A stretch of DNA of 64,000 nucleotides from Colias croceus (GCF_905220415.1 NC_059556.1:2368501-2432500); one strand, 5' to 3'; shown: positions 10,905 through 21,215, counted from the first letter of the stretch. Translations and numbers: made by a program. Notes: generated from the sequence alone by a model not told the origin.

Positions 10905-11217
10905 ATATATAGAGCATTATTTAAAATAATTCGTAATTATAAAAAAAAAAATAATAATAATTATTTAAAAATGTTGCCGCTTTAAAGAAGGTTATACCTA
11001 CCTATTTAAGCTTTATTTGTTTTAAAAATTAAAATACTTTTTATCTTTATAGTTGACAACAATAAATAAGTTTTTTTAATACTTTAAACACTCAATTAAA
11101 ACAAATTTAAAGGTTTGTGCGTGGCATATCGAAATTTGAATGTCCTATGTATATATTATACTTTTATCGATATTTTTTTTAGATAGTAACTAGTTACTTA
11201 AATAATGCTCTATATAT
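10905..11217. mobile_element. Short inverted-repeat element, ATATATAGAGCATTATTTAA ends
   Basis: Perfect 20-bp arms at 10905-10924 and 11198-11217 face each other around about 270 bp of AT-rich DNA. This is the form of a MITE. No clear target duplication can be read because the flanks are TA-rich. Confidence 0.55.
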
Positions 11218-11667
11218 AGTTATTACGTATTGATATCTATCACAGATTGTCGAAGATTTAAAATACATTTTCGAGCACCGTTATCTTATACTATTCTGCA
11301 CATGAGAGCTCTATACATTTATATACTTAATACCTTATGATGAAATGCAACTACGTTAACCCTTTGAGCTTATTCAAAAATAAATTACCTATCTGAGATT
11401 GACCCCTACTAATAATTTGTACAATGAATGTTTGATATAGAACTATTTAACATTTCAATGGAGTGATTTTAACTTGTCCTTAATTTAGCATACAATGATT
11501 TTTTAAAAAACATGTACCTATTGTAGAATCTATTGTGGAAACAACTGTTTCTAAGTTTTATATAATTTAGGTGTGTTAAAGTTAAAAACAAGTACAAATG
11601 TTATCAATTGACCTATGAATAGTCCTACATCAAACGTGAATGAAATCCCTGTTAATCGTATGAAAAA

Positions 11668-13039
11668 TCATTTGCCCGCTTTCTTAGCTTGTTCATATTT
11701 ATACGCTCTACCAATTTGGTATAGACTTGTCATAGCTACAAACACGTTAACCGCGAATAGACTATAGTTTTTCGGTATGATGACGAGCGAGTAACGTGAC
11801 CATATGATCCCAGTGGCGGCTAGCGATGCTGATTGTGGAATGGATAGGGTCTCGACAGGGCGCTGTAAGTCTCCCAAACCGGCCAACACCAAACCCTGAA
11901 ATGTGTTAAATGTGATGAGATATATCGTGATTATGAGCAAATGGTACCTCTTATTAGTATATACTGGCAAATATTTGAATTATGTTATTTTAACTTGATT
12001 CTTTTGAATATGAAGATGTCTATTAGTAATTTTGATTTTTTTGACAAATCAAGCAAAGGGACAGGGCTACCTGATGTTAAGTAGTCTCCACCGTAAACCC
12101 TTGTAGCATAACAGGTGCTTTGCCGGCCTTTTAATGATCAGAAATAGTAACCTTACCATCATGAGACTCAACAATTATGACCTCAACAAGCAGAATATGA
12201 TTTTATTTGTGTGCTAATGAGTTAATGTCAGCTTGTTTATGTTATGTTTAATAGTGTTGCAATTTGAAAGTGTTAATAGGTGGTGATGGAATTGGTTTTT
12301 ATCACCATGTAAAGGCAATGATGATATCTTTTTAGTGACCTGTGGGCGAACAAATGAATGGTGATCAAATTTTTGTTGCATGCATGATACACATTTGGAC
12401 ATGCATCAATAGCATTATCAATTATCTGCCAGTAATTATATTATGGATTTTGAAGGGAATAAACATATTTTGACTTCATCCTCAGTTGCAACACTAATAT
12501 TCAGAGGACCCTTTTCATTTTATAACAATTGGATATTATTATCAATTCAAATAATTGTGTTAGTAATATTGATATGAAAATTTACGGCTGATTATTGGTT
12601 TGACCTACTACTAATAGACACATGAGTTAAACAAGTGTGTGCTAATCAGTGTTATTTGCTTAAATTATCGAAAACTATATTAAAATGATTATAATCAAAA
12701 TCTCTTGATGAAGAATTAAATTTAAAGTGTTTTAAAATTCTAAAATTACGCATTTGAATAAATCGCCCTTTACAATGTCGCACAATATGGTAACCTTGAA
12801 AATATGTTATCGATAAGAAACACTTACCCATTTAAAGGCTGGAGCCCAGAAAAATATTGTTTTTGGACCTACAATTATAAACATTTGTAATTAATAAATG
12901 ATTTAATAAATACAGTGACGATTATGGATAATATTAAAATAGTAAATGTTATACCTGCTTCATGTTCCCATAGTGGACGTAATGTTTGAGGTACGAATCT
13001 GTCTGCCAATAAAACTACGGCCTTGTATGCTTTCGACAT
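11668..13039 (-). CDS. MPC2: Mitochondrial pyruvate carrier 2, copy C (complete, 3 exons)
   Basis: A 117-residue MPC2, a subunit of the mitochondrial inner-membrane pyruvate importer. Minus-strand exons are 13039-12955 (MSKAYKAVVLLADRFVPQ, then LRPLWEHEA), 12868-12828 (GPKTIFFWAPAFKW) and 11895-11668 (GLVLAGLGDLQRPVETLS to AKKAGK, stop TGA). Donors GTATAA and GTAAGT and acceptors TTGTAG and TTTCAG fit phases 1 and 0 (354 nt in all). The signature TRP-like turn, IIWSRYSLVIIPKNYSLFAVN and a basic C-terminus are the most family-typical of the three copies, so this is probably the ancestral housekeeping gene. It diverges from the gene at 13775, with 735 bp between the two start codons. Confidence 0.92.
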
Positions 13040-13774
13040 TTTTACAGTGATTTATGTTATTAATTTTCTTATTGAAAATAACAAAATTTATTTAATTTTA
13101 GTTGGCCGTGGTAAACCTGTCGCCTATCCCGACGAGACCCTATCTATTATTCTATTTATGTCAAACCGCAAACGTCAAAATCGTTATCACAATGACAGAA
13201 AAATAAAGGAGCAATATTGACGCCGCGTTCAAAACATGGCAAAGTTAATTTACATTTGCACTATACAAAATATTATGTTTAAATTTATTTCCAATAAGTT
13301 GTATTACAACTAGATGTATTCATTAGAAGAAAATGTGTACACCAAGGATATTTGATTTTTAACGTTGTTCTCAGTAAATGGACTAAAAGGTAGATGCACA
13401 TCTCTACCTGTTTACAAATTTATTTTTAAGTAATTTTAAAGCATTTTTGGAAACGACTTGATTAATCTGAGTTTATAGATATGATTATAATCTATATTAT
13501 CTTCATATTATCATAATATTTCGTATGAGTTACACCAAAGAGTTTAATGTATTTTATAGAGTTGCACAATCAAAATTCGAACCAACGATTTATTGAACGC
13601 ATTTTTTGGAAAGAAAACATGGGTGCGGGCTTGCGCGTGTGAATGTGTCAGTGTAATTTATTTTCTTATTTTCTTTGTTTTACTTTTTATTTTAATGTTA
13701 TTATTTAGTTTTCATTCTAATTATAACTAGTTCTATTTCTTCAATGAACTTAATAAAATAGTTCCGGGTTGAAT
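13040..13774. promoter_or_regulatory. Shared upstream region of MPC2-C (-) and the sstn-like gene (+)
   Basis: The start codons of two divergent genes lie at the two ends of this AT-rich stretch, so it should hold both promoters and 5' UTRs. No TATA box at a convincing distance was found. A short GC patch (GTAAACCTGTCGCCTATCCCGACG, in part) lies near 13110. The classification rests on position only. Confidence 0.4.
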
Positions 13775-15475
13775 ATGGGTACGAGCACAATGGGTAGTGA
13801 TTTACATTCTGATAAGCAGGACAAGCTTTTGAAGCTCCAGGCTCGAAAGAAGGAACTCGAGCAGATGTTAGCAGCTAAAAATGAAGAGCTATACAAACTT
13901 TGTGTTCAAGAAGTTCAATTAACGGGTGTTATGCCACCTGAAGCTCCTCTGAGCCCAGAAGTGCCTCAAAGAGAAAGATTAGGCAGTATTCGGAGTGTGG
14001 ATCGATCTACAGACGGTACTGATGTTCAAGATGGCTCTGATAGCGCTTCTAGACGGATTAAAACTTCTACAGATCGACATGATGCGGAACACAGTTTACG
14101 TAAGAACATCTCTCATCGATTATCGACGCCGTCCATTTCCGGTGTTTCTTCTAAAAACGTTCACCCCAGGCAAGTACGACGTCCCGAAACTAGTTGTTCT
14201 AACTTTTTTCCATCGCCGCCACAAGAGCGCAACCCGGAAACGTTTTCGATGCATCCTTCTCATACCTATCCATCATTAGCTAGTCGCCACGAAGGTTTGC
14301 CTAGTGATAATATACATAATGAACTGCAGCAGGGTCCAGTGTACCGCCACCACACTATGGCAACAGAATATACTAACAAAATATATTATAATGGTCCTAC
14401 AGAAGCTCATAATGTGTCTCGGTTGAGAGAAACACACTTTAGTTCGAGTCACCCAGATATAACCACTCATTATTCGCATGGATCAATGGCTCAGCATCCC
14501 ATACCTCCACAGAATGGAATGCGAACAACACCATTATTATATCAATATGCGTCACAACTAAAAGCTCAAAGTCAACATCTAGGTGCAGTAACTCATCACC
14601 ACCAAATGCCAGTTCAACCGAAGAGACGACAAGATGGCGTTCGCAGAAACACATTACAAAGAACTCAAACTTACCACCTAACTTCTCACAGTGATTATAA
14701 CCATCACTTGGAGAATATGACAGATGCATATAGACCGCCACCATCGATTTATCAGCATAGGTCTCAAACAGACATACAAGAGCAACCAGTAGATAGAATA
14801 CATATTCCGATGGAGAGGAACATACCTGTCCCCAATACTTTGCCATTAAGAGAACGAAACACAATCAGGAATCCCCTGCATTTGCAGCTGCAGGTAACAA
14901 CTGATGATTATGATGATAGGCGGCAGTGCCACGACCCTCTCAGTCCAGTCAGTCAAATGTCAGGGTATTCACAAAACTTTGACTCGGTGAGCATGAATAA
15001 ATTCTCCCCTGTCTCTCATGACACTAAGTTAAAAGAGAAACAATGGTATGAAACGTCTTTAGATTCACCAACGCGAGAAGTGCCGACTCTAAAGAAGAGC
15101 GCAAGTTTGAAACGAATGCCGAGTATAGGTAATTCTCAGCCCTACGAAATAATGATATCATCGGGGCGGCATACAGCTATGCATAGTCCGAATCATGTAC
15201 CGAACAGTCCACCAGTGTTATCGCCGAGCGCAATTTCTCTGGAATCGCCGAAAAACTTAACAGTAATAGAACAGGGTAAATGTATACCGTACAGAGAAGA
15301 AACGAAGCCGTTTGAAATGTCCGATTTCTACAAATATTCTACAAAGTTCCGGCAATCTAATGTTCCTAAAGCGCCCCCACCTCATCCAGTACAAAATGTT
15401 AATAATGTGTACAACAAATTGCCCATGGATTTGCCACATTTTAGTCAAGATCATTGGCATGGAACAAATAAGTAG
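13775..15475 (+). CDS. sstn: Stepping stone-like coiled-coil adaptor with CUPID-type domain
   Basis: A single uninterrupted 566-codon reading frame from ATG 13775 (an upstream in-frame TTG is not a plausible start). Residues about 12-50 form a charged coiled coil (KLQARKKELEQMLAAKNEEL) that runs into YKLCVQEVQLTGVMPPEAPL. That coil plus ...C..EA/VxLTG..P.E.PL is the pattern of the CUPID domain (DUF3338) of FRMD4A, CCDC120 and INAVA, which binds cytohesin Arf-GEFs; the FERM-less fly version is Stepping stone, partner of Steppke at cell junctions. The rest is disordered, rich in Ser, Pro, His and Gln, with conserved-looking islands EKQWYETSLDSP and, near the C-terminus, KPFEMSDFYKYSTKFRQ. The symbol is given by resemblance of the N-terminal domain and the absence of a FERM domain. 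A 3' UTR probably runs to about 16840. Confidence 0.68.
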   Translation: MGTSTMGSDLHSDKQDKLLKLQARKKELEQMLAAKNEELYKLCVQEVQLTGVMPPEAPLSPEVPQRERLGSIRSVDRSTDGTDVQDGSDSASRRIKTSTDRHDAEHSLRKNISHRLSTPSISGVSSKNVHPRQVRRPETSCSNFFPSPPQERNPETFSMHPSHTYPSLASRHEGLPSDNIHNELQQGPVYRHHTMATEYTNKIYYNGPTEAHNVSRLRETHFSSSHPDITTHYSHGSMAQHPIPPQNGMRTTPLLYQYASQLKAQSQHLGAVTHHHQMPVQPKRRQDGVRRNTLQRTQTYHLTSHSDYNHHLENMTDAYRPPPSIYQHRSQTDIQEQPVDRIHIPMERNIPVPNTLPLRERNTIRNPLHLQLQVTTDDYDDRRQCHDPLSPVSQMSGYSQNFDSVSMNKFSPVSHDTKLKEKQWYETSLDSPTREVPTLKKSASLKRMPSIGNSQPYEIMISSGRHTAMHSPNHVPNSPPVLSPSAISLESPKNLTVIEQGKCIPYREETKPFEMSDFYKYSTKFRQSNVPKAPPPHPVQNVNNVYNKLPMDLPHFSQDHWHGTNK

Positions 15476-16821
15476 CGTAGTTTGTAATGTAAGTTATTTG
15501 GTTTTTGAATGCTTTTAATGCATTATTTAGTTGGTTATAAGTACTTATAATTTAATTTCAACAGATCTCTGCTATATACTCTGTATATTTTGTAATGGGT
15601 TTAAGGGGATTGCATTTAATAATTCAATTGAAATCTATTAGACAAGTGTGACTGATGAATATAAAAAATATATACTGTGATAATTAAGTACAGCATGTAC
15701 ACCGTGACAATAATTCATAATAAAAAAAAACTGTTTTGATTGTACAAAAAAATAAACATGAAATAAAAAGGGAACTGTATTTGTATATGATTAAAAATTA
15801 GTTTCTAATTGATTTAAATGTGTTAATATATTATCAGGGTAGTTACAATGCAATAATTGCTTTATCACTTGTTGCTGTTTCTCAATATTTTTAGTATGTT
15901 TGATAACTTTGCCTATAAGGGTTGAATAAATCCCACCGCTTAATATTTAATATTGCCAATTTATACATGTATTTGCACTTTGCTATAGTATAATCTAATT
16001 TTTATTACTCAATTAAGAAATTGTTTCATGTGATGTTCAAAATCAATTGAAATTTGCCCTTAGATAGAGATTAGATAGATAGAGTGCCTTATGATTGATA
16101 ACTTTAAAAATGGTTAAAACTAATTGAAAAAATGGTATTGCATATCAATGTGAATTTTTCGTAAAATATGAAATACTAGATATTTGTAAACTAAACTCAA
16201 AGAGTGATCATCATCTAGTTTTGAGTAACTGTACTATATTATTTGTTTTGGTATATTTCACATACTTTGAGTTATATGTTTCATAAGATTATTGCATAAA
16301 GTTTTGAGCAATTACATAAATTCTATGTTGTGTTAGTGTAATGTAATAATTTTGGTAACAATCAGAATTTTTGTTTCGAATTGAAAATATAATACAAATG
16401 AATATTTCTAAAATTAAATCAGTACTTTTAACACAAATAATATACTTATGTTGATACTTACAAAATGGTCATAATATTTTTTTTTGTGATAAATTTTTAT
16501 AAATAAATGTCATTGCACTTTCAGCAAAATGAAAGTAATGTTTATGTATGCATCTATAACAAATTAAACGCCTCTTATAATACTGATACTAAGACTTAAC
16601 AAAAACTTGCCAAGAAATAATGATAATTGCCTTGACCTGTCGTCCATTGCTAATTTCTACCTAGAATACATAATATTGTATATAATTTATAGTTTTAGTA
16701 GATAGATGTATAATTATTATGATGTTTTGAAGCAATTGAGAATTGCCATGTGGAAAAAATAAATATTTTTGTACATTGATTTAAGTCAGTGCAAATGCAC
16801 AGTTTGATGTATTGTAGTTTT

Positions 16822-16827
16822 AATAAA
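16822..16827 (+). terminator. Candidate poly(A) signal AATAAA, sstn-like gene
   Basis: TTTTAATAAAGTTATG lies 1.35 kb after the stop codon in a gene-free AT-rich stretch and is followed by T-rich sequence. Earlier candidates occur at about 15752 and 15763. Which is used cannot be decided here. Confidence 0.4.
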
Positions 16828-16839
16828 GTTATGATTATA

Positions 16840-17266
16840 GTTAGTCATCTTTTTTATTTACCTTTTGATTCAATATTTATTAAAAGATAATCTAATCTTG
16901 CACTTTTATTATAACTCTTATCGCTTTGGGTTTGTCCATTGATTACAAGGATTTGATGTCGCAGGCGAGTCTGCGTCTTATTTTATTATTTTAGTGAACC
17001 GTGATATAATTTACTAAAATAAAAGTAGGTACCTACAGCTTTCTGACAAAATAACTTCATGACTTTATGAGGGTTTTCGGTTGTGATGATAGCTTATTTT
17101 TAAATGCTTTATTTTAAGAACCGAATTAAAAAAATATATGTGACGTCTTACTACGTGCGAACATGAAGATCGCACGTGCTGGTAAAATAAAGTCTACTCC
17201 ACAGTCTACTGACCACACACTGACCAATAAAAAAGGGGTCATAGACTCATAATCACAGAAGGTATA
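16840..17266. other. Intergenic, nothing recognised
   Basis: Between the presumed end of the sstn-like transcript and a transposon at 17267. AT-rich, no gene, no clear repeat. Confidence 0.5.
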
Positions 17267-17726
17267 CAGGATGTCCCACAATTGAGTATTGGTATACTAA
17301 GCGCGAAGGGACTTGTAGTTTTGCATACACTGAACACGTAAAAAATACTTAAACAATAAAATTACGGTAAAATTTTTTATCCTGAAAATCCATGTTTTCT
17401 TCTCTAGCTTCACACAGCCAGTATATACCGACCGCTTCGCTAATGTGAGCATTTCGTCTATGAAAACATCACAGACGACATGCTCACATACTATAATAAT
17501 TATATGACTTTAATTTTAGAAATATTCATTCACAATCTTAAACGATAGCTCACGTGCTGGTGGCAAAGTTGGGCGGGTTGCTTGTTATGGGTGTAGACAT
17601 AGAGTTTTAAGAATTCATCTATTAATAAAAAATGCGTCTGGAATTTTATAAGTATTTTTAACAAACTCAGCGTATGCAAAACTATAACCTCCTTTGAGCT
17701 TAGTATACCAACGGTGGGACACCCTG
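17267..17726. mobile_element. Inverted-repeat element, CAGGRTGTCCCAC ends, TA-flanked (copy 1)
   Basis: Begins CAGGATGTCCCAC and ends GTGGGACACCCTG. Both ends are followed inside by TAGTTTTGCATAC- and GTATGCAAAACTATAACC-type blocks in opposite orientation. The left flank is TA. A second copy of the same family lies at 47214-47619. The TIR sequence and TA target fit a Tc1/mariner-type MITE; no transposase frame is present. Confidence 0.75.
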
Positions 17727-18090
17727 TTTACTATATTCATTTCATAGCAATAGGAATATTCCTCATAATAAATTTTAAATGTGAGCCATAATATTTCAAC
17801 AGAAGCGTATTCATTATCAAAGCTGATAAAATATTCATGCTTGAAATCATCCATGATCCAAGTATCAATGAATATTGGTTGCGATGGAATTCAGGGAAAA
17901 CTATACCTTTTTGACTTAAATATAAAGTACACAATGCGACGTAGGTATACCTACAAGCAAGTATATCTATAATAGGTAAGTATATTATAATAAAATATAT
18001 ATTTGAACGTCTACTCTATCTACTAAAGATAATAATTCATTTAGGTATAACGCGAGGTATAAACAAAATAAAAAGTAGTCGTAATAAAGA

Positions 18091-18096
18091 TTTATT
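18091..18096 (-). terminator. Poly(A) signal of the secreted-repeat-peptide gene
   Basis: AATAAA on the minus strand (plus TTTATT), 72 bp past the stop codon at 18168, in an AT-rich context. Distance and sequence fit a short 3' UTR. Confidence 0.6.
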
Positions 18097-18167
18097 GCAT
18101 ATTCAAAAAGTATAATATGATATTTTGTAGTGGAAAACCGTAGTTATTCCAAAAATGACGAAAAGAA

Positions 18168-20256
18168 TTAATAATGACGTGCTTTCATTAATTTTGCGAT
18201 GAATGCTTCCAGGGATCTTTTTCCAGGATTAAAGCCGCCGTTAAGATAATCGTCATCGCCACCTTAAAATATTAAATTTAAGTTAGTTTCAGGCTTTCTA
18301 GCAGACTAAAAAAGGGATAAATTGATGTAATTTTATGACACCTATTCCTAGTCTACCTATTCTTAAAATAATCTGAACTTCTAACTCCACTGACTGAATT
18401 TGTTTGAACGTGCTGATCTCAGGAGCTATTGAACATTACCTATGTATCACGAGCAGGATACATAGGTAATGTTCAATAGCTCCTGAGATCTGTGTGACCT
18501 GTTTGTATGTATAATATGAAAAATGTAGTGAAACTAATAACTATTAATCAAAAGCAAGCAAAATCACATCTTTTTGACAAGATCAGCTGTACAATAACAT
18601 TTATATGCATATAATATAAACATTTTAAATCTATACCTAAAATCTATATATATCTATTCGGTAATCGGTGTTAGATAGCCCATTTATCGAGGAAGGCTAT
18701 AGGCTATATTATAAAATAATCACGCTGAGACCAACAGAAGCGGAGCCACGCCGGTGAAACCGCGGAGCGCAGCTACTAGCTAGTGTTAAATAATTAAATT
18801 CCTAAAAGTTAAAATAGTTCAAATAATCAACTTACCAGCTCCATTTAGTTGTCCATTAACACAGCCTTCATCCCACATGTTGATACATCGCTTACCGGGG
18901 TTGAAACCTCCGTTTAAGTAGTCGTCATCATCCCCTGAAAATATATATATTTTTTTTTTAAAATCTTTTTTTGTTTAGGGATTTTGTCCTAAAGGACGAT
19001 GACAATCTCATCGTACCTTGTACAAATATTTAACAACAAACTATATAAACTACATCTATATATATAAAAATCAATGCCACTTTTCGTTGTAATTCCATAA
19101 CTCGAGAACGGCTGAACCGATTTCGATAATTCTTTTTTTATTATATTCCTTGAAGTACGAGGATGGTTCTTATGTAGAGAAAACGTTAATATGTACCACG
19201 GGCGAAGCCGGGGCGGACCGCTAGTATATTTTAAATTTAAAGTTAAATAGCATTCTAGCTGCATCAGAGTGTGGTGCATCTAGAATGCACCGACATTCAT
19301 AAAATTTATTTTAAATTTTGTCATCAAGTCCTTTCTTTTAACATCATTCCGAACACACTCCATGAGGAAGTGTTGAATATCGTCATATCTATGACAAAAT
19401 TCGCAGTTGGGCGAGTCAGCTTTTTTTCAAGAGATACCTAAGCAAAACGCACGGTATGTGTCCGGAACGAATATGCAGACTTTATAAAAGACGGAATTTC
19501 AAATGTAATCAAACTGTAATTTTTATTCAGTGTCCATGCAATTTAGCCACATATAGATAGCTAAGTAGTTACCCATGGTAATACTATACCTGCCGATTAA
19601 AAAAAAATAGTTTATAATAATACAAAGTATTAGTTATAAATTATATTTTTAAATACCTAGTTACTAAATTTTAATTCTTTATTAAATAAGTAAAAGGACT
19701 GACCTGATCCCGGTAGTTGGCCATTGGCACATCCTTCATCCCACATGTTAACGCAACGACTGGAAGCTATAAATACAATTTACGTGAAGAATAATAGGAA
19801 ATTATTTATAAAATAGCTATAAAAGTTGTCTAAATGAAACTTTTTCTTAATTTTCATTAGATAATATACCTTGTGATATATTATTATAAGAACTTGATTG
19901 ATGGCTGGGCAATAAAGGTACCTAATCAAGATTGTAGAAAAAATCTAGACTAGAATGTTATGCAGAAATTCTGTAATTTATTAACATCATATTTTTTATG
20001 GCACAGTAAGCAAAGGGGACGTCACCACCGCCCATAAACACTGTTACGGCGTTAAATCTATCATTAATTTGTACATCACAATCTCAGTAAATTGTAGTTA
20101 CAGTCTTCTGAGCTATTATTACAGTGAGTCAATTAATATATTTTGTAGGACAATAGGTATGACTATAATTTACTTACCCAAAGGACGCGGGAAGCTCACG
20201 GCTGGTTTACAAAGAGCCAGTACTAAAAAGCTGCACAGTATAAAAAATCCGTTCAT
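18168..20256 (-). CDS. Secreted precursor with two Cys-ring/amidation repeats (novel neuropeptide-like, 111 aa)
   Basis: Four minus-strand exons, 20256-20178, 19766-19704, 18934-18836 and 18262-18168, joined at phase 1 each time (336 nt with stop). Residues 1-21 (MNGFFILCSFLVLALCKPAVS) are a signal peptide. Residues 31-63 and 64-96 are two 33-residue repeats. Each has a C-x7-C ring (CVNMWDEGC, CINMWDEGC), a linker NGQL, an acidic run with tyrosine (DDDDYL or GDDDYL) and the end NGGFNP-GKR. GKR is the classical signal for dibasic cleavage and C-terminal amidation, and tyrosine after several Asp is a sulfation context as in sulfakinins. After the last KR comes a basic tail, SLEAFIAKLMKARHY. Exon 3 is exactly one repeat (99 nt, symmetric phase). 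I do not recognise the family; the layout is that of a neuropeptide or peptide-hormone precursor. A TATA box and initiator precede it and AATAAA follows it. Confidence 0.82.
18395..18785 (+). repeat. TTTGAACGCGCTAATCTC-family retroposon copy, in intron 3
   Basis: The copy begins near TTTGTTTGAACGTGCTGATCTC and ends with GGAGCCACGCCGGTGAAACCGCGGAGCGCAGCTA, the hallmarks of a family seen about ten times in this window. This copy is interrupted by a perfect hairpin at 18415-18490. Confidence 0.7.
18415..18490. other. Perfect 34-bp hairpin
   Basis: The arm at 18415-18448 (GATCTCAGGAGCTATTGAAC...) is exactly complementary to 18457-18490, with an 8-nt loop ACGAGCAG. It sits inside a retroposon copy at the place where other copies read a single GCTAATCTCAGGAACTACTGG, so one arm is the normal repeat and the rest looks newly made. 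Confidence 0.9.
19060..19235 (+). repeat. Retroposon end (GGGCGAAGCCGGGGCGGACCGCTAGTA family)
   Basis: Contains the arthropod repeat phrase CTGAACCGATTTCGATAATTC and ends GGGCGAAGCCGGGGCGGACCGCTAGT. The same end occurs at 24727 (inverted), 50457 (inverted) and 59106. Lies in intron 2 of the peptide gene. Confidence 0.65.
19310..19420 (-). pseudogene. C-terminal zinc-knuckle fragment of a LINE ORF2
   Basis: The minus strand reads DSPNCEFCHRYDDIQHFLME followed by C, a C-x2-C-x7-H-x4-C motif found at the C-terminus of many insect non-LTR retrotransposon ORF2 proteins. Only this piece is present; both sides are degraded. Confidence 0.6.
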
Positions 20257-20289
20257 TTTTAGATCAGACTGATGAACTGTCCGGATTAA

Positions 20290-20328
20290 AACTGAATTAA
20301 GTTTAACCAGGTCTTATGCCCTTTTATA
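20290..20328 (-). promoter_or_regulatory. TATA box and initiator of the peptide gene
   Basis: On the minus strand TATAAAAG (20328-20321) is followed about 33 bp later by the arthropod initiator TCAGTT (20295-20290), then a short leader to ATG at 20256. A second TCAGT lies at 20272-20268. The spacing is that of a strong, regulated, cell-specific promoter. Confidence 0.65.
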
Positions 20329-20779
20329 CTGGCAGGACAAAAGTTAATTTTACGGGAGTTATCTACCACTTGAGATAGCGAATTAATAAACCCTGAATTT
20401 AATTATAATTCAATAGATAAGTACCACTTGAAATATTTTGGGGAAATTTGATAATACCTAAAGCTGTTATATACCACGATTGTATCTATTGGATAGACTG
20501 GTCATACAAGGGTCATACTTTTCTCAACGCATTTTCCTCAAAAATGTAGTTAGTATGTGAATAGATTTTTGAGAATAATGATACCAGGGTAAAGCGAAAA
20601 AGGAAACAGTCAGTAAATATAAAATTTATTAACCTAAGTAAAAAATTCGTGATTATGTTAATATTATTTTTCAAAAAACTTTTGTGAAATTGCAGTATGT
20701 AGTACTTTTGCTTTGCTTGTACTGTAAGCTTGTACTTGCCTCGAGGTCACAAATTTATACTAATACACATTTTAAACAT

Positions 20780-20955
20780 GGAGAGTTTGTTTGTTTGAAC
20801 GCGCCAATCTCAGGAACTACAGGTTCGATTTGAAAAATTATTTTGGTGCTAGGTAGCCCATTTGGCCATTTATCGAGGAAGGCTATTATAGGCTATAATC
20901 ACTCTATAATATTATATCAGCGCGCTAAGACTAACAGGAGCGGAGCACTGTGGGT
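20780..20955 (+). repeat. TTTGAACGCGC-family retroposon copy
   Basis: TTTGTTTGAACGCGCCAATCTCAGGAACTA at the start, TAGCCCATTT and TTATCGAGGAAGGCTAT in the middle, and AGACTAACAGGAGCGGAGCACTG at the end. Related copies lie at 25645, 26697 (-), 30320, 36999, 37515, 44580 (-), 45556 (-) and 59960 (-). Confidence 0.7.
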
Positions 20956-21039
20956 AAGACATTATCTATGTGTTTGGTGATAAAATCCTACTAATATTAG
21001 TGCATGTGTGTGTGTTGTGCGGATGGATGTATGTGTATG

Positions 21040-21215
21040 TGTATGCATGTTTGTTACTCTTTCACGCAAATATTACTGAACCGATTTTAATAAAATTTAG
21101 CACACATATAGATAGTAACTTGGATAAACACAGGATTGGTTTTATCCCGTAAATTCCACGGGAACGGGAACTACCTATGCGGGATTTTCCTATGATAACA
21201 CGAGCGAAGCTAGTA
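21040..21215 (+). repeat. RTE-like retroposon 3' end
   Basis: Reads ACTGAACCGATTTTAATAAA, then TTTATCCCGT..., then ACGGGAACGGGAACTACCTATGCGGG and ACGAGCGAAGCTAGT. This is the common lepidopteran retroposon end that recurs at 32196, 34209, 43745, 45285 (-), 46690 (-), 50230 (-) and 59150. Sits between the peptide gene and UGT-A. Confidence 0.65.

Noticed and set aside
14439..14864. 141-codon minus-strand frame
   Set aside because: Antisense to the sstn-like coding region, with no splice or protein signal of its own.
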